In this document: positions 47,747-56,911 of the stretch, one piece after another
Numbering within the stretch: the first letter of the stretch is position 1
Layout: every line of letters starts with the position of its first letter
Assembly (NCBI GenBank): GCA_944389505.1
Contig: CALXMP010000001.1
Coordinates: forward strand, 337,421 to 401,420
DNA length: 64,000 bases
Source: an uncultured Spirochaetaceae bacterium
Lineage (GTDB): Bacteria > Spirochaetota > Spirochaetia > Sphaerochaetales > Sphaerochaetaceae
Direction of reading: 5' to 3'
Made by a program: the position numbers and the translations under genes
The notes under the pieces: generated by a model
Database searches by the model: none
What the model was told of the DNA's origin: nothing
Seen by the model: the letters and a program-made list of their open reading frames with translations, nothing else

Positions 47747-48471
47747 GGCTATTCCTTCTATCCCATAATCCAGACAATGGAATATACCATCTCTCAGCAA
47801 AGGAAAGAAAATACCTATTCTCCGTGCTGAGGAAGAGTGTCAACGATACATTCACTGCTGTCGATAAAGCAGGAATCTATTACAAGGCTTTCCTGTTCAA
47901 TGAAGACAGCATGGCTATTGAACCTACCGACAATCCAGAGGAAACACTCAATGATTCCCTTTCATCATTCAAAGGTCCTTTCTTCCCTATAACGATGTTC
48001 ATCTCAATTCTTAAGGGAAAGAAGAATGAAACAGAGATACGCATGCTTACCGAAATGGGCGTAGAGAAGATAGTCCTGATGAACACCGAATTCACGGAAG
48101 GCTCATGGAATAATCATATGGCGGAACGTATCAATGCGATAGCAAGGGAAGCTGTCCAGCAATCAGGCAGCAAAGCTCCTGAAATATGCGGGCCTGTTGA
48201 TTTCTCCCAGGCAATAGCGGAAGCAGAAGGCACTGTGCTTATTCTCCATCAGAGCAGAAGGACAAGAACAGAATCCATCACCGATATACCAATCAAGGAG
48301 AAGGTCTCATGCTTTATAGGTCCGGAGGGAGGATTCTCTGACAGAGAATGCGAACTGGCAGAGAATCATGGAGCTTTTCCCATCCTCCTTAAGACAAACA
48401 TTCTGCGGGCAGAGACTGCAGCAATATATACTGCGGCCTCAATTCAGACAATAATGCACAAATCCCTCTGA
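47743..48471 (+). CDS. rsmE: 16S rRNA m3U1498 methyltransferase
   Basis: A 242-residue SPOUT methyltransferase that modifies U1498 in the 30S decoding site. The knot motifs FIGPEGGFSDRE and LLKTNILRAETAA are clear. The start overlaps the S41 protease stop by four bases, so it is translated by coupling. Confidence 0.92.
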   Translation: MRLFLLSHNPDNGIYHLSAKERKYLFSVLRKSVNDTFTAVDKAGIYYKAFLFNEDSMAIEPTDNPEETLNDSLSSFKGPFFPITMFISILKGKKNETEIRMLTEMGVEKIVLMNTEFTEGSWNNHMAERINAIAREAVQQSGSKAPEICGPVDFSQAIAEAEGTVLILHQSRRTRTESITDIPIKEKVSCFIGPEGGFSDRECELAENHGAFPILLKTNILRAETAAIYTAASIQTIMHKSL

Positions 48472-48477
48472 TTTTTC

Positions 48478-48506
48478 TTGTTTTCCTGTATTTTATAGAA
48501 TAGAAT
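48478..48506 (+). promoter_or_regulatory. Sigma-70-type promoter of the HTH-less activator gene
   Basis: TTGTTT and TAGAAT are 17 bases apart. Transcription would start near 48513, inside the 48508-48525 inverted repeat, about 45 bases before the TTG start codon. Confidence 0.55.
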
Positions 48507-48507
48507 T

Positions 48508-48525
48508 ATTTCTGTTAGCAGAAAT
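48508..48525. promoter_or_regulatory. Inverted repeat at the transcription start
   Basis: ATTTCTG-TTAG-CAGAAAT, a perfect 7-bp inverted repeat covering the predicted start of transcription, as expected of a repressor operator. It could instead form a short RNA hairpin. Confidence 0.5.
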
Positions 48526-48556
48526 TACTGATATTTTATTCATCGGGGGGATACTA

Positions 48557-49612
48557 TTGTACTACTTGCACAGCATCGAGCGTACAGACGCGGAATGCAT
48601 TAAAAGCCTCATCAATTCACGCGAAATCCAGACCTGCCGGTCATCGGATCATCTTATTTCTTTGCCGATAACAAAGAAGGACACCATAATAATGGATCTT
48701 GCAGCGGGACTGCCATATGAAATCCAGAAAGAAAAAGGAAAGGCACTATGCTTCATAGTCTTCTATGATGCCAATGAATTCCTCAATATAAATCCGTTTC
48801 TCATATATGGTAATGCTGTATACATCCCAAGAGGTTCATCGAAGGAAGATATCACGAATGCAATGAATCTGGCATCTGTAATCACAGAGCGAATAGATTC
48901 TCTTGAGGAAAGCATAATCGGCAGTTCAGGGATAATGGAGAAAACACGCGGAAGAATCAGAAGAGCCATAGATGCAGGATGCACTGTCCATCTTTCAGGT
49001 GAAACAGGAACCGGAAAGAATATTGCTGCAAAGGAAATCCATAAAAGAAGCGGAAGCAGATCGGAATTCATCTATGAATCATGCGGCCTGCTCTCCTCTG
49101 AGCTAGCCGAAAGCTCATTCTTCGGCCATTCAAAAGGCGCATACTCCGGAGCAACGGAAGAACGGGAAGGGCTTCTCGGAAGAGCTGATGGCAATACGTT
49201 CTTCCTGGATGAAATCGAGGATATGAGCCTTGGAATGCAGTCAAAGCTGCTGCATGTCCTTGAAACTGGTGAATACAGACAGCTTGGAAAGGATAAGATG
49301 CTCAAATCGGCATTCCGCCTGATAACTGCATCGAATATCGATCTGAAGGAGCTGGTAAGGGAAAACAAGCTGAGAAAGGATTTCTATTATAGGCTTTCTC
49401 CGGTGATGATAAGAATGCCAAGCCTTGCAGAGCACAAAGAGGATATACCTGAGCTTATTTCCCACTTTGAAGCCTCCATAGGAATACATCCGAATGACAG
49501 AATCCTGGACTACACATCTTTCATGGATTATGACTATCCAGGCAATGTAAGAGAGCTATTCTCAATGATAATGCTCCACCATCTCGGGATAGATGAGGAA
49601 GAGGTACACTAG
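48557..49612 (+). CDS. Sigma-54 AAA+ activator without DNA-binding domain
   Basis: A 351-residue protein starting at TTG, supported by a GGGGGG ribosome site seven bases upstream. Residues 1-112 look like a degenerate receiver-type alpha/beta domain (acidic Asp47 in IIMDLAAG, YIPRGSSKED near the end) but are not a standard receiver. Residues 118-345 are the sigma-54 AAA+ motor: Walker A GETGTGKN 148-155, GAYSGA 194-199 in place of GAFTGA, Walker B FFLDEI 215-220, arginine-finger region RKDFYYRL 273-280. The chain stops at HHLGIDEEEVH without the Fis HTH. It may act from solution or through a partner. Targets unknown. Confidence 0.87.
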   Translation: MYYLHSIERTDAECIKSLINSREIQTCRSSDHLISLPITKKDTIIMDLAAGLPYEIQKEKGKALCFIVFYDANEFLNINPFLIYGNAVYIPRGSSKEDITNAMNLASVITERIDSLEESIIGSSGIMEKTRGRIRRAIDAGCTVHLSGETGTGKNIAAKEIHKRSGSRSEFIYESCGLLSSELAESSFFGHSKGAYSGATEEREGLLGRADGNTFFLDEIEDMSLGMQSKLLHVLETGEYRQLGKDKMLKSAFRLITASNIDLKELVRENKLRKDFYYRLSPVMIRMPSLAEHKEDIPELISHFEASIGIHPNDRILDYTSFMDYDYPGNVRELFSMIMLHHLGIDEEEVH

Positions 49613-49675
49613 GACAGTAAAACATACATGGTGCACTGTCTTCCTGCTAACTCCCTTATACATTGCGAATTAGCC

Positions 49676-49948
49676 TGTGGATAGTAAGTGGATAACGTTG
49701 TGGAAAACCTGTGGAAAACTCAGTGAATAACTGGCTATCCACGGTGGAAAAGTAAACATGGACTTAATGTAGATTTTATATAAATCCAATGATTTTCTTA
49801 TTGTATTGACTAATTTTAATTCTATATAATAAAAGAAGTTATCAGAAAAATCATATCTGTAGGCAAAGATTAGGCAAACCGAGTTTTCCACCGCTTTCAG
49901 GGACTTTTCCACTGCATTTCCACAAACCTGTGGAAAACCTGTGGAAAA
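49676..49948. other. DnaA-box array with AT-rich core, left of the rubrerythrin operon
   Basis: About ten DnaA-box-like 9-mers: TGTGGATAG 49676, AGTGGATAA 49687, TGTGGAAAA 49699 and 49710, CTATCCACG 49735, TTTTCCACC 49884, TTTTCCACT 49905, ATTTCCACA 49916, TGTGGAAAA 49929 and 49940. The paired TGTGGAAAA boxes are exactly 11 bp apart in both halves. Between the halves, about 49752-49850 is very AT-rich, like a DNA-unwinding element. No gene is seen in 49613-50111. This is either a second origin module or a DnaA-titrating locus. Confidence 0.7.
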
Positions 49949-50111
49949 ACCATATGTAGTGTCCCTCTGGCAGACTTGCCCTTTGGATGAACATTCAGGC
50001 CCGTAAATATAAAATCGGATATATCCCATAATTCATAACCGAAAATCGGAATAATATAATGCGGGAAAAAATACTGAAATAGCCGCGACAAAACAAAAAT
50101 CAGGAAAAAGA

Positions 50112-50146
50112 AAGAAAAACGCTGCCAGTGGAAAACTCTGGCAGCG
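50112..50146 (-). terminator. Intrinsic terminator of the rubrerythrin operon
   Basis: A perfect 9-bp stem (CGCTGCCAG with CTGGCAGCG) followed on the minus strand by TTTTTC. The loop contains a DnaA-box-like TTTTCCACT. Confidence 0.9.
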
Positions 50147-50172
50147 CCATCTTATCTTGATTGCTGGATAAA

Positions 50173-50712
50173 TCAGTAGTTCTGTCCAACAAGCTCGAAA
50201 TAAGCCTGAGGATGAGCGCATACTGGGCACATCTGAGGAGCTTTCTTTCCTACTACGATATGTCCGCAGTTCCTGCACTTCCAGATCATCTCTCCATCTC
50301 TTGAGAATACAAGGCCTTCCTCTACATTCTTAAGAAGAGCAAGGTATCTCTCCTCATGATGCTTTTCAATCGCTGCAACGCCCCTGAACTTTGCTGCGAT
50401 TTCCTTGAATCCCTCTTCCTCAGCTACCTTAGCGAACTCAGCATACATATCTGTCCACTCATAGTTCTCGCCCTCTGCAGCTGCCTTGAGATTCTCGGAT
50501 GTAGACTTGATATCACCACCCTCGAGATACTTGAACCAAAGCTTAGCATGCTCCTTCTCATTCTCAGCTGTCTCAAGGAAGATAGCTGCAATCTGCTCAT
50601 ATCCTTCCTTCTTTGCCTTGGAAGCGAAGTATGTGTACTTGTTTCTTGCCTGGCTCTCACCAGCAAACGCTGCCTGAAGATTCTTCTCAGTCCTTGATCC
50701 TTTCAGTTCCAT
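50173..50712 (-). CDS. rbr: Rubrerythrin
   Basis: A 179-residue non-haem diiron peroxidase protecting an anaerobe from peroxide. The ferritin-like part carries the diiron ligands ([30 protein letters not shown]), followed by a rubredoxin-like domain with CRNCG and CPVC pairs. Start 50712 has a GGAGAAGGA site; an upstream Met lies in the perR gene. It overlaps perR by 26 bp and is under the perR promoter. Confidence 0.95.
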   Translation of the reverse strand: MELKGSRTEKNLQAAFAGESQARNKYTYFASKAKKEGYEQIAAIFLETAENEKEHAKLWFKYLEGGDIKSTSENLKAAAEGENYEWTDMYAEFAKVAEEEGFKEIAAKFRGVAAIEKHHEERYLALLKNVEEGLVFSRDGEMIWKCRNCGHIVVGKKAPQMCPVCAHPQAYFELVGQNY

Positions 50713-51112
50713 TTTCCTTCTCCTTCTCTCTGCAATCTCTGCAGATACCTTCAAATATCAGTTCATGGGATGTAATGATAAATCCATCTTCCATGCAAAC
50801 CGCTTTGCTGAATATATTCTTATCATATGATACATCAACATCGAAAACATTGCCGCAGAAAGTACATACAGCATGGGCATGCTCCTCAGTACGATGATCG
50901 AAGCGGGCTTCCCACCCATCAGTAGGAATCACCCTGCCGATTTTCCCATCTTCATAGAGTGCAGCAAGATTACGGTATACTGTCGCTTTCGATATCGACT
51001 TATACCGCGATGAAATCACTCTATAGACATCATCAGCACTCGGATGTCCTGGATAGTGGAGCACAGCGTCATATGTGAGCTCCCTCTGCATTGTGTTCCG
51101 TCTTTCTTTCAT
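50687..51112 (-). CDS. perR: Fur-family regulator, PerR type
   Basis: A 141-residue Fur-family repressor. The winged helix contains [11 protein letters not shown] and [14 protein letters not shown], followed by the metal-site segment [21 protein letters not shown] and a second CXXC (CRDC), so a structural zinc site is present. Its gene order with rubrerythrin and a strong operator over its own start suggest a PerR-like peroxide sensor that represses itself and rbr. Start 51112 gives the full first helix although no ribosome site precedes it. Fur or Zur cannot be fully excluded. Confidence 0.87.
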   Translation of the reverse strand: MKERRNTMQRELTYDAVLHYPGHPSADDVYRVISSRYKSISKATVYRNLAALYEDGKIGRVIPTDGWEARFDHRTEEHAHAVCTFCGNVFDVDVSYDKNIFSKAVCMEDGFIITSHELIFEGICRDCREKEKENGTERIKD

Positions 51113-51114
51113 AT

Positions 51115-51129
51115 TGATAATTATTATTA
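51115..51129. promoter_or_regulatory. PerR/Fur box over the perR start
   Basis: TGATAATTATTATTA matches the PerR consensus TTATAATNATTATAA at 12 of 14 positions, a 7-1-7 inverted repeat. It covers the predicted transcription start, so bound repressor would block initiation. Confidence 0.8.
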
Positions 51130-51131
51130 AT

Positions 51132-51160
51132 AAAGTATCATTACTATAACTATCTGTCAA
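51132..51160 (-). promoter_or_regulatory. Sigma-70-type promoter of perR-rbr
   Basis: On the minus strand TTGACA-N17-TACTTT, with a consensus -35. Start of transcription near 51125 gives a leader of about 13 bases without a ribosome site. Confidence 0.8.
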
Positions 51161-51186
51161 TAGAAAAGGGCTGATTGCTCAGCCCT
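51161..51186 (-). terminator. Intrinsic terminator of jag
   Basis: AGGGCTGA-GCAA-TCAGCCCT followed on the minus strand by TTTTCTA. It separates the replication-side operon from the perR promoter. Confidence 0.85.
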
Positions 51187-51203
51187 CAGCTAAGACAGCC
51201 TGC

Positions 51204-51890
51204 TCATTTAACAGGAATTATCCTCACCTGCTTATACAGTCCATCGCCCTCGCTCTTCGTATCGACTCCATCGACATCATTAAGTGCTGTATGGACGAGC
51301 CTGCGCTCAAAAGGATTCATCGGATCCAGAAGCCTTGAGCGGCCTGTGCGCTTTACGATCTCAGCAGTCTTATATGCATTCCTGATTATCTGCTCTTCAT
51401 GGCGCATCCTGTAATTCTCGCTGTCAACGACTATCTTCAGATCTGGATCAAGATTGCCAGCGAATACATTCGTCACAAGCTGGATAGCATCGAGATTCTT
51501 ACCCTTCCTTCCTATAAGTATGGAGGAATCAGGGCTCTCAATCCCTATTCCGATCTTGCTGTCACGTCTGAATGAGATAAATGCATTGCCTGAATATCCC
51601 ATCTTCTGGATAAGAGTCTCGATGAAATCGATGATCTTCCTCTCATTATCATTCTCAGGTTCAGGATCGCATATGCCGCTTACCTCTTCTTCTGGTACGC
51701 TGGTATCATCCTCTTCTGCAGAATCATCATTGCCATAGTAGACCCTGATCTTGACGCTGCCCTTCTTGAAAAGGCCCTTCTTTGAGCTCTCAAGGATCTC
51801 AACATCGAATTCATCGCGATCAAGCCCAAGCTCCTCAACCGCTTTATCTATAGCTTCCTGTTCGGTTCTTCCTTCAAAATCGCTCTGCAT
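51204..51890 (-). CDS. jag: Jag/KhpB RNA-binding protein
   Basis: A 228-residue protein with the Jag-N domain (about 5-55, FEGRTEQEAIDKAVEELG), an acidic linker, a KH domain (about 110-160, SSILIGRKGKNLDAIQ) and a C-terminal R3H domain (NPFERRLVHTAL). It binds RNA and often works with KhpA in envelope control. It follows yidC by three bases and has AAGGAG upstream. Confidence 0.93.
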   Translation of the reverse strand: MQSDFEGRTEQEAIDKAVEELGLDRDEFDVEILESSKKGLFKKGSVKIRVYYGNDDSAEEDDTSVPEEEVSGICDPEPENDNERKIIDFIETLIQKMGYSGNAFISFRRDSKIGIGIESPDSSILIGRKGKNLDAIQLVTNVFAGNLDPDLKIVVDSENYRMRHEEQIIRNAYKTAEIVKRTGRSRLLDPMNPFERRLVHTALNDVDGVDTKSEGDGLYKQVRIIPVK

Positions 51891-51893
51891 ATA

Positions 51894-53702
51894 TTACTTT
51901 CTCCTTGATTTCCTCTTTGCATCCTTCTTTGCCTGCTTAGCAGCATCATGCTCAGCTATCTCTTCAGCAAAGACAGCTTTCTTCTTCTTGTTTACGAAGA
52001 TCTGCTGCCCGATTGAGATGATGTTTACAGTAGACCAGTAAAGAAGAAGACCGGACGGTGCATTATACATGACGAAGAAGAAGATTAAGGGCATTCCATA
52101 TGTCATGAACGCCATCATGCCAGCCTGTGAAGATGCGGCCGTTGAGCTTGACTGCGTTATCTTCATTGAAAAAATCATGGAGATAACATACAGAACAGGC
52201 AGAATATGGACATCCGGACCAAGAAGAGGAATGCTGAATGGAAGCGTGCAGATCGTATCAGGAATCGAAAGATCAGGTATCCATCCAGGTATGAACATCG
52301 ATCCTCTGAGATCGAAATTAGTGTTCAGAAGACCATACAGCGCAATGAATATAGGGAACTGAATAAGCATCGGAAGACATGAACCCATAGGATTTATGCC
52401 CTCATCCCTATAGAGCTTTGCCATAGCAGCATTCTGCGCCTCAGGGTTATCAGGGAACTTCTGCTTGATTTCCTCAATCTTAGGAGTAAGTGCTCCCATT
52501 TTAGCAGTGGAATCCATTCCCTTCTTTGAAAGAGGCTGGAGTATCAGCTTGACGAGAATTGTCAGCAGTATGATAGCTACACCATAATTCGGGATGAAGC
52601 GGTGGAAGAACTGGAGAATCCAGTTGAGGATAGCCTCAAGCCATGAGAGCCAGTTTCCATCAACAACCTTGTTCAGGCTGCTTTCATTGAGTCCGAATAT
52701 GTTCTCACCCATTCTGTTGTAGATATCAAGATATCCCGATACCTTCGGACCAGCATAGAATGAATAGATATCATCGATAAGAGTTCCATCGTTGGCTCTT
52801 GAGAAATACATGATATCCTTCTGCGGAACTCCGGTATCGAATGTTGCCTCATCGGCTGTGACGGAAGACATCACGATATCATCCTCAGGCATAAGAACAA
52901 ATGCAAAATACTTGCCTGAAAGACTCATCCAGTCAACAGCTTCCTCTGCAGCATAATGGCCATCGGAGAATTTGAGATTCTTCTTATCCTTATCCTCGGC
53001 ATACTTGACCTCGAGCCTTCTCCAGTCATAGTTCGATGAGAGGGACTGGAATGCAGGTCCTATCTGAGGTCCTACGGAAACTGTATAAGCCGTATTTCCA
53101 TCTCCTATTGATACAGGAGATCCGTCAGCTTTATACATCCTTACCGACATCTGGATAAGGAATTCATCATTAAGAGGAATTGCATATGATTTCTCTATAG
53201 TGAATTCCTCGCCTTCCGCTGTCTGGAAATCACGTATGAATGATACACGTGTTATATCATTTCCTTCATGTACGGAGGAGATATCGATTTCCGATACATC
53301 ATAGCTGAATACATCATCAACAGCGGCATTGCCCACATACATGGTGAATATATCGGCATCATCGGGATCTTTATAGATAAGCTCAACAGGGTTTCCATTA
53401 TCGAAATGATTGACGAGCTTTATCGACTCGATTGCCGCACCTGCAGGATTGAACTCTATCTCGAATTCACCGCTCTTAACAGTAAATGGCGTACTGTCCG
53501 GTTCATCACCAACAGCCGTTATCATATCGGTCTCGATTACTTGTATATCTTCGGAAGAAGCACTTTCCTCAATTGCTGCAGTCTCCTGAGCCGTAAGCTC
53601 AGCTGCAGCCATCTCCTCTTCCATGAAAAAAGACTGGACTGTCATGCCGACAGTGATGACAATCACCGACAGCACAATAGCAATGATAGTATTCCTATCC
53701 AT
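51894..53702 (-). CDS. yidC: Membrane protein insertase
   Basis: A 602-residue YidC of the Gram-negative type: an N-terminal anchor, a large periplasmic beta-sandwich (about 60-330) and five C-terminal helices including NYGVAIILLTILVKLILQPL with the conserved arginine-less variant of the cavity region. The basic tail ends KDAKRKSRRK. Start 53702 has AAGGAG. Unlike many bacteria, no yidD lies between it and rnpA. Confidence 0.95.
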   Translation of the reverse strand: MDRNTIIAIVLSVIVITVGMTVQSFFMEEEMAAAELTAQETAAIEESASSEDIQVIETDMITAVGDEPDSTPFTVKSGEFEIEFNPAGAAIESIKLVNHFDNGNPVELIYKDPDDADIFTMYVGNAAVDDVFSYDVSEIDISSVHEGNDITRVSFIRDFQTAEGEEFTIEKSYAIPLNDEFLIQMSVRMYKADGSPVSIGDGNTAYTVSVGPQIGPAFQSLSSNYDWRRLEVKYAEDKDKKNLKFSDGHYAAEEAVDWMSLSGKYFAFVLMPEDDIVMSSVTADEATFDTGVPQKDIMYFSRANDGTLIDDIYSFYAGPKVSGYLDIYNRMGENIFGLNESSLNKVVDGNWLSWLEAILNWILQFFHRFIPNYGVAIILLTILVKLILQPLSKKGMDSTAKMGALTPKIEEIKQKFPDNPEAQNAAMAKLYRDEGINPMGSCLPMLIQFPIFIALYGLLNTNFDLRGSMFIPGWIPDLSIPDTICTLPFSIPLLGPDVHILPVLYVISMIFSMKITQSSSTAASSQAGMMAFMTYGMPLIFFFVMYNAPSGLLLYWSTVNIISIGQQIFVNKKKKAVFAEEIAEHDAAKQAKKDAKRKSRRK

Positions 53703-53771
53703 TGGTACTCCTTGGATTATCTGTATCTGGAAAGCTGAATAGGAAAAACTCTGCTGATGAGACTGATGGAG

Positions 53772-54134
53772 CTATCTCCGGTATACCCTGTCCAGAAGTG
53801 ATATGAATCCGGACTCAAGCAAAGAGAAATCGGAGACCTTTCCAGGATACACGATGAGGGCAATATCATGCCCTCTTCCTTCAACAGGATTATCTTCTGT
53901 CTTTCTCTCCGGATAGCACCTGAATATCTCCTTCACGCGGCGGCGGACAAGATTTCTATCTACTGCCCTTCCGTAATGCTTTGCAGGAATTACTATAATC
54001 CGGTCATATCCGAATTCATTGGAAGAACTTATCAACCGCATCCCTGAGCATGATATAGACTTACCTTCTCTGAAAATGCGATTGATATCCTGTTTCTTTC
54101 TTATGATTTCTCTCTTAGTAAGGCTTCTTCTCAT
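53772..54134 (-). CDS. rnpA: Ribonuclease P protein component
   Basis: A 120-residue protein that helps RNase P RNA mature tRNA 5' ends. The RNR motif reads [13 protein letters not shown]. Start 54134 ([12 protein letters not shown]) fits the family; further upstream is rpmH in another frame. It overlaps the rpmH end by 20 bp, as is common in bacteria. Confidence 0.9.
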   Translation of the reverse strand: MRRSLTKREIIRKKQDINRIFREGKSISCSGMRLISSSNEFGYDRIIVIPAKHYGRAVDRNLVRRRVKEIFRCYPERKTEDNPVEGRGHDIALIVYPGKVSDFSLLESGFISLLDRVYRR

Positions 54135-54282
54135 CGCTGACCGTGAGGCTGTGTCTGCCCTTTGCACGGCGGCGAGCAAGAACCAAGCGGCCTCCCTTTG
54201 TAGCCATTCTAGCACGGAAACCGAACTTCCTTGTCCTCTTCATCTTGCTTGGATGATAGGTTCTCTTTCCCTTGTAACTCAT
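54115..54282 (-). CDS. rpmH: 50S ribosomal protein L34
   Basis: A 55-residue basic protein starting [19 protein letters not shown], with the L34 motif [20 protein letters not shown]. It has a short C-terminal extension after the usual end ([11 protein letters not shown]). TTGGAG precedes the ATG. It is the first gene of the rpmH-rnpA-yidC-jag run. Confidence 0.95.
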   Translation of the reverse strand: MSYKGKRTYHPSKMKRTRKFGFRARMATKGGRLVLARRRAKGRHSLTVSDEKKPY

Positions 54283-54379
54283 TGATCTACTCCAATTCCA
54301 ACGCTGTTAAGCGGTTATTATCATCATATAGTGGCATAAGACCACAGCTAGGAGATTTTATCAAACGGGATAGCAGAGG

Positions 54380-54667
54380 TCAATATGTACGTTTTATCTG
54401 CATCGATATGATACCAGCATCTGGAAAGTTCCTCCTGAATTCGCTTATTATCTTCCTCTTTCTAAGCATGAGAAGAGATGCCGCAGCAGGTCCTTTCGCT
54501 GATATTATTATCATGCCATTCTCTTCTTTAACGAATTCAGCAATACCCTCAAGCTCTTTTCCGGCAATCTCTTTCCATAGCCTATGCATCGCAGTACCAC
54601 TGCTTTTGCCTACTTCCGATACATACTCTGATACAAGATCGCTTATGTTTTTAACCTCTATCGGCAT
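54380..54667 (-). CDS. dciA: DUF721/DciA-like helicase loader
   Basis: A 95-residue protein of the DUF721 family, the domain of DciA, which assists loading of the replicative helicase in bacteria without DnaC/DnaI. The core HRLWKEIAGKELEGIAEFV and the later SLLMLRKRKIISEFRRNFP match. Start 54667 has GGGGAG upstream and overlaps recF by 17 bp, the common recF-dciA pairing. Confidence 0.85.
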   Translation of the reverse strand: MPIEVKNISDLVSEYVSEVGKSSGTAMHRLWKEIAGKELEGIAEFVKEENGMIIISAKGPAAASLLMLRKRKIISEFRRNFPDAGIISMQIKRTY

Positions 54668-55739
54668 TGGAGAACTCCCCATTGGATACAGAATATACTA
54701 TTGAACTCCGTTTTTCACCAAAATAGCTTTCTCTTGGAAGAAAAGTAAAGAAAGCCTGTGAATATCCATCAAGCTCAGAGAGGAGAAGAGCTCTTTTCCT
54801 GTCATCAAGCTCAAGAAGAACATCATCAATAAGCAGTATAGGTTTCTTGCCTGTTTTCTCCGTGAAATATTTGGCTTCCGATATTCTGAAGAGAATAGAG
54901 CAGAGTCTTATCTGCCCTGTGGATCCAATCGATGAAAATGGCCCAGACTGCGACATAACAGAGAATCTATCACGATGTATGCCGCTTGTAGTCGTCATCA
55001 TCTTCATATCTCTCTCTTCCGTGCTCTCAAGATAATCAATTATCTCATCTTCCGATGATAGTCCGTTCCATGATGGCTGATATCTTATATCAAGATCTAT
55101 ATCGCTACCTGATATCCTGCTGAAGAGAGAAGGAAAGATTTTATTGAATTCATATACAGCCAAGGCTCTTTCCTTCATTATCTCAATGCCATACATAGCC
55201 ATTCTCTGATCGTATAAATGCATTAGATCAGATCTTCCATTCCTTATAGCAGCATTGCGCTGCATTAGCACAGCTCTATATGATCTAAGAGAATCAAAGA
55301 ATACAGGTGAGTGAAGGCTCATCATCTGATCGAAAAACTTCCTTCTGACTTCAGGTTCACCTTTTATGAAGCCAATATCATCATGGATAAAGGCAATACA
55401 GGGAAAATGGTATATCAGCTCCTTTCTGTCGCTGATTTCCTTGCCATCGATAGTTATCCTGCGTTTATTGTCTACAAAAGAAGTATTAATTCTTTCAATT
55501 TCACCATACTCATTCTCAAACTCTGCCGATATTGAGAAGCCTTCTGCTCCGTTTCTGACTGCTTCCTTCAGATGTGCTGTCCTGAAAGATGAACCGTACG
55601 AGAGAGTATAGATTGCCTCAAGAAAATTAGTCTTTCCCTGCCCATTCTCCCCAGTAAGAATTATATCCTTTGCATCAACGGTAGTATCTGCAGAGGATAT
55701 ATTCCTGAAATCATGTATTGCTACGCGCCTGAATCTCAT
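54651..55739 (-). CDS. recF: RecF recombination/repair ATPase
   Basis: A 362-residue SMC-like ATPase that loads RecA at gaps. Walker A is GENGQGKTN near residue 32 and Walker B is ILLIDDVLLELD in the C-terminal part. Its start overlaps the dnaN stop by one base (TGATG). Confidence 0.95.
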   Translation of the reverse strand: MRFRRVAIHDFRNISSADTTVDAKDIILTGENGQGKTNFLEAIYTLSYGSSFRTAHLKEAVRNGAEGFSISAEFENEYGEIERINTSFVDNKRRITIDGKEISDRKELIYHFPCIAFIHDDIGFIKGEPEVRRKFFDQMMSLHSPVFFDSLRSYRAVLMQRNAAIRNGRSDLMHLYDQRMAMYGIEIMKERALAVYEFNKIFPSLFSRISGSDIDLDIRYQPSWNGLSSEDEIIDYLESTEERDMKMMTTTSGIHRDRFSVMSQSGPFSSIGSTGQIRLCSILFRISEAKYFTEKTGKKPILLIDDVLLELDDRKRALLLSELDGYSQAFFTFLPRESYFGEKRSSIVYSVSNGEFSNADRG

Positions 55740-56842
55740 CAGTTCTGCATCGGCATAAGAACATATAGATAGTCCTTATCCGGTTCTGGGGATATAGTGA
55801 GCGCTGCGGATTCCGATCTGAACATTATCTTCATGAACTCAGAATCAATCTTCTTTATAGGCAGATGAAGAAGGGATGAATTGAACGTTATCCTGATATC
55901 AGGACCGGAATACTCACATGATATGCTTTGTCTGCTATCTCCTATATCAGTGCTTTCTCCTGAGATATCAATCTTCTCATTGGATATCTCAACGAAGATT
56001 CTCCTGGATTTCTCATCAACGAATATGGAAGTGAATGATATAGCTTTCTCAAAATCCTCAGTCCTTACAACACACTTATATTCGAGATTCTTGGGTATTA
56101 CCTTCTCATAATTAGGATAATTGCCGGCTATCAATGCTGAATAGATAGTCCTATCACCGATTCTTGAGAATATAAGACCCTCTTTGACTGCAAGTGAAAG
56201 AACTCCCTCTCCAGTTGATATGCTCTTCAGCATCGAAAGGAATCTTACAGACATTATGCATGGTCTGAACTCTGGTATTTCCTGCTCAAACTGTCTTTTA
56301 ACGCATGCAAGCCTCTTACCATCAGTCGCTACCATCACAAGTCTGTCTTCCTTATTCTCCATATAGACTCCGGTAAGAAAATGCCTGTTATCCTCACCCG
56401 CTACAGCAAAGGAAGTCTTGTCTATCATATCGATGAAATCACGCTGTGTAACAGAGAAGAACAATGAATCATCAATGCTTTCAAGCTCAGGGAACCTTGA
56501 AGCCTCGATAGTCTTCATATTCGCGCTGAAATTCTCGTTATCAACAGGTCTTATATTGAGAATTCCATTATCCTCGAATACCTCAATATCAACATCTTCG
56601 GTATTCTTGAGAACATTGCTCAGCTTTTCACAGAATACAGTAGTTGATCCTGGTACCGAAACAGATACCGGAATCGATGAAATGAATCCCATCTGCTGAT
56701 CATATGCTTTTATTGTCAGAAGCTCATTTGATACTTCAAGAAGAACATTGCTTGAAATCGAGAGCGAATTCTTCTTGCTTGCGAAATTGCTTGCATATTC
56801 TATTTCCTGTCTCAGCAATGAGCATTTGCATGTGAATTTCAT
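55739..56842 (-). CDS. dnaN: DNA polymerase III beta sliding clamp
   Basis: A 367-residue clamp, the normal length, ending LYVLMPMQN, like the conserved C terminus of the family. It tethers polymerase III to DNA. It is separated from dnaA by a 271-bp gap filled with DnaA boxes and overlaps recF. Confidence 0.97.
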   Translation of the reverse strand: MKFTCKCSLLRQEIEYASNFASKKNSLSISSNVLLEVSNELLTIKAYDQQMGFISSIPVSVSVPGSTTVFCEKLSNVLKNTEDVDIEVFEDNGILNIRPVDNENFSANMKTIEASRFPELESIDDSLFFSVTQRDFIDMIDKTSFAVAGEDNRHFLTGVYMENKEDRLVMVATDGKRLACVKRQFEQEIPEFRPCIMSVRFLSMLKSISTGEGVLSLAVKEGLIFSRIGDRTIYSALIAGNYPNYEKVIPKNLEYKCVVRTEDFEKAISFTSIFVDEKSRRIFVEISNEKIDISGESTDIGDSRQSISCEYSGPDIRITFNSSLLHLPIKKIDSEFMKIMFRSESAALTISPEPDKDYLYVLMPMQN

Positions 56843-56911
56843 AAAGTGCTCCTATTATTGTTAATATTATCATAAATAGAAGATAGTAGTAATAATAATA
56901 GGCTGACTAAT

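Noticed and set aside
53240..53256. CACGTG core inside yidC as a second parS
   Set aside because: The flanks do not match TGTTNCACGTGAAACA; only the core hexamer is shared.
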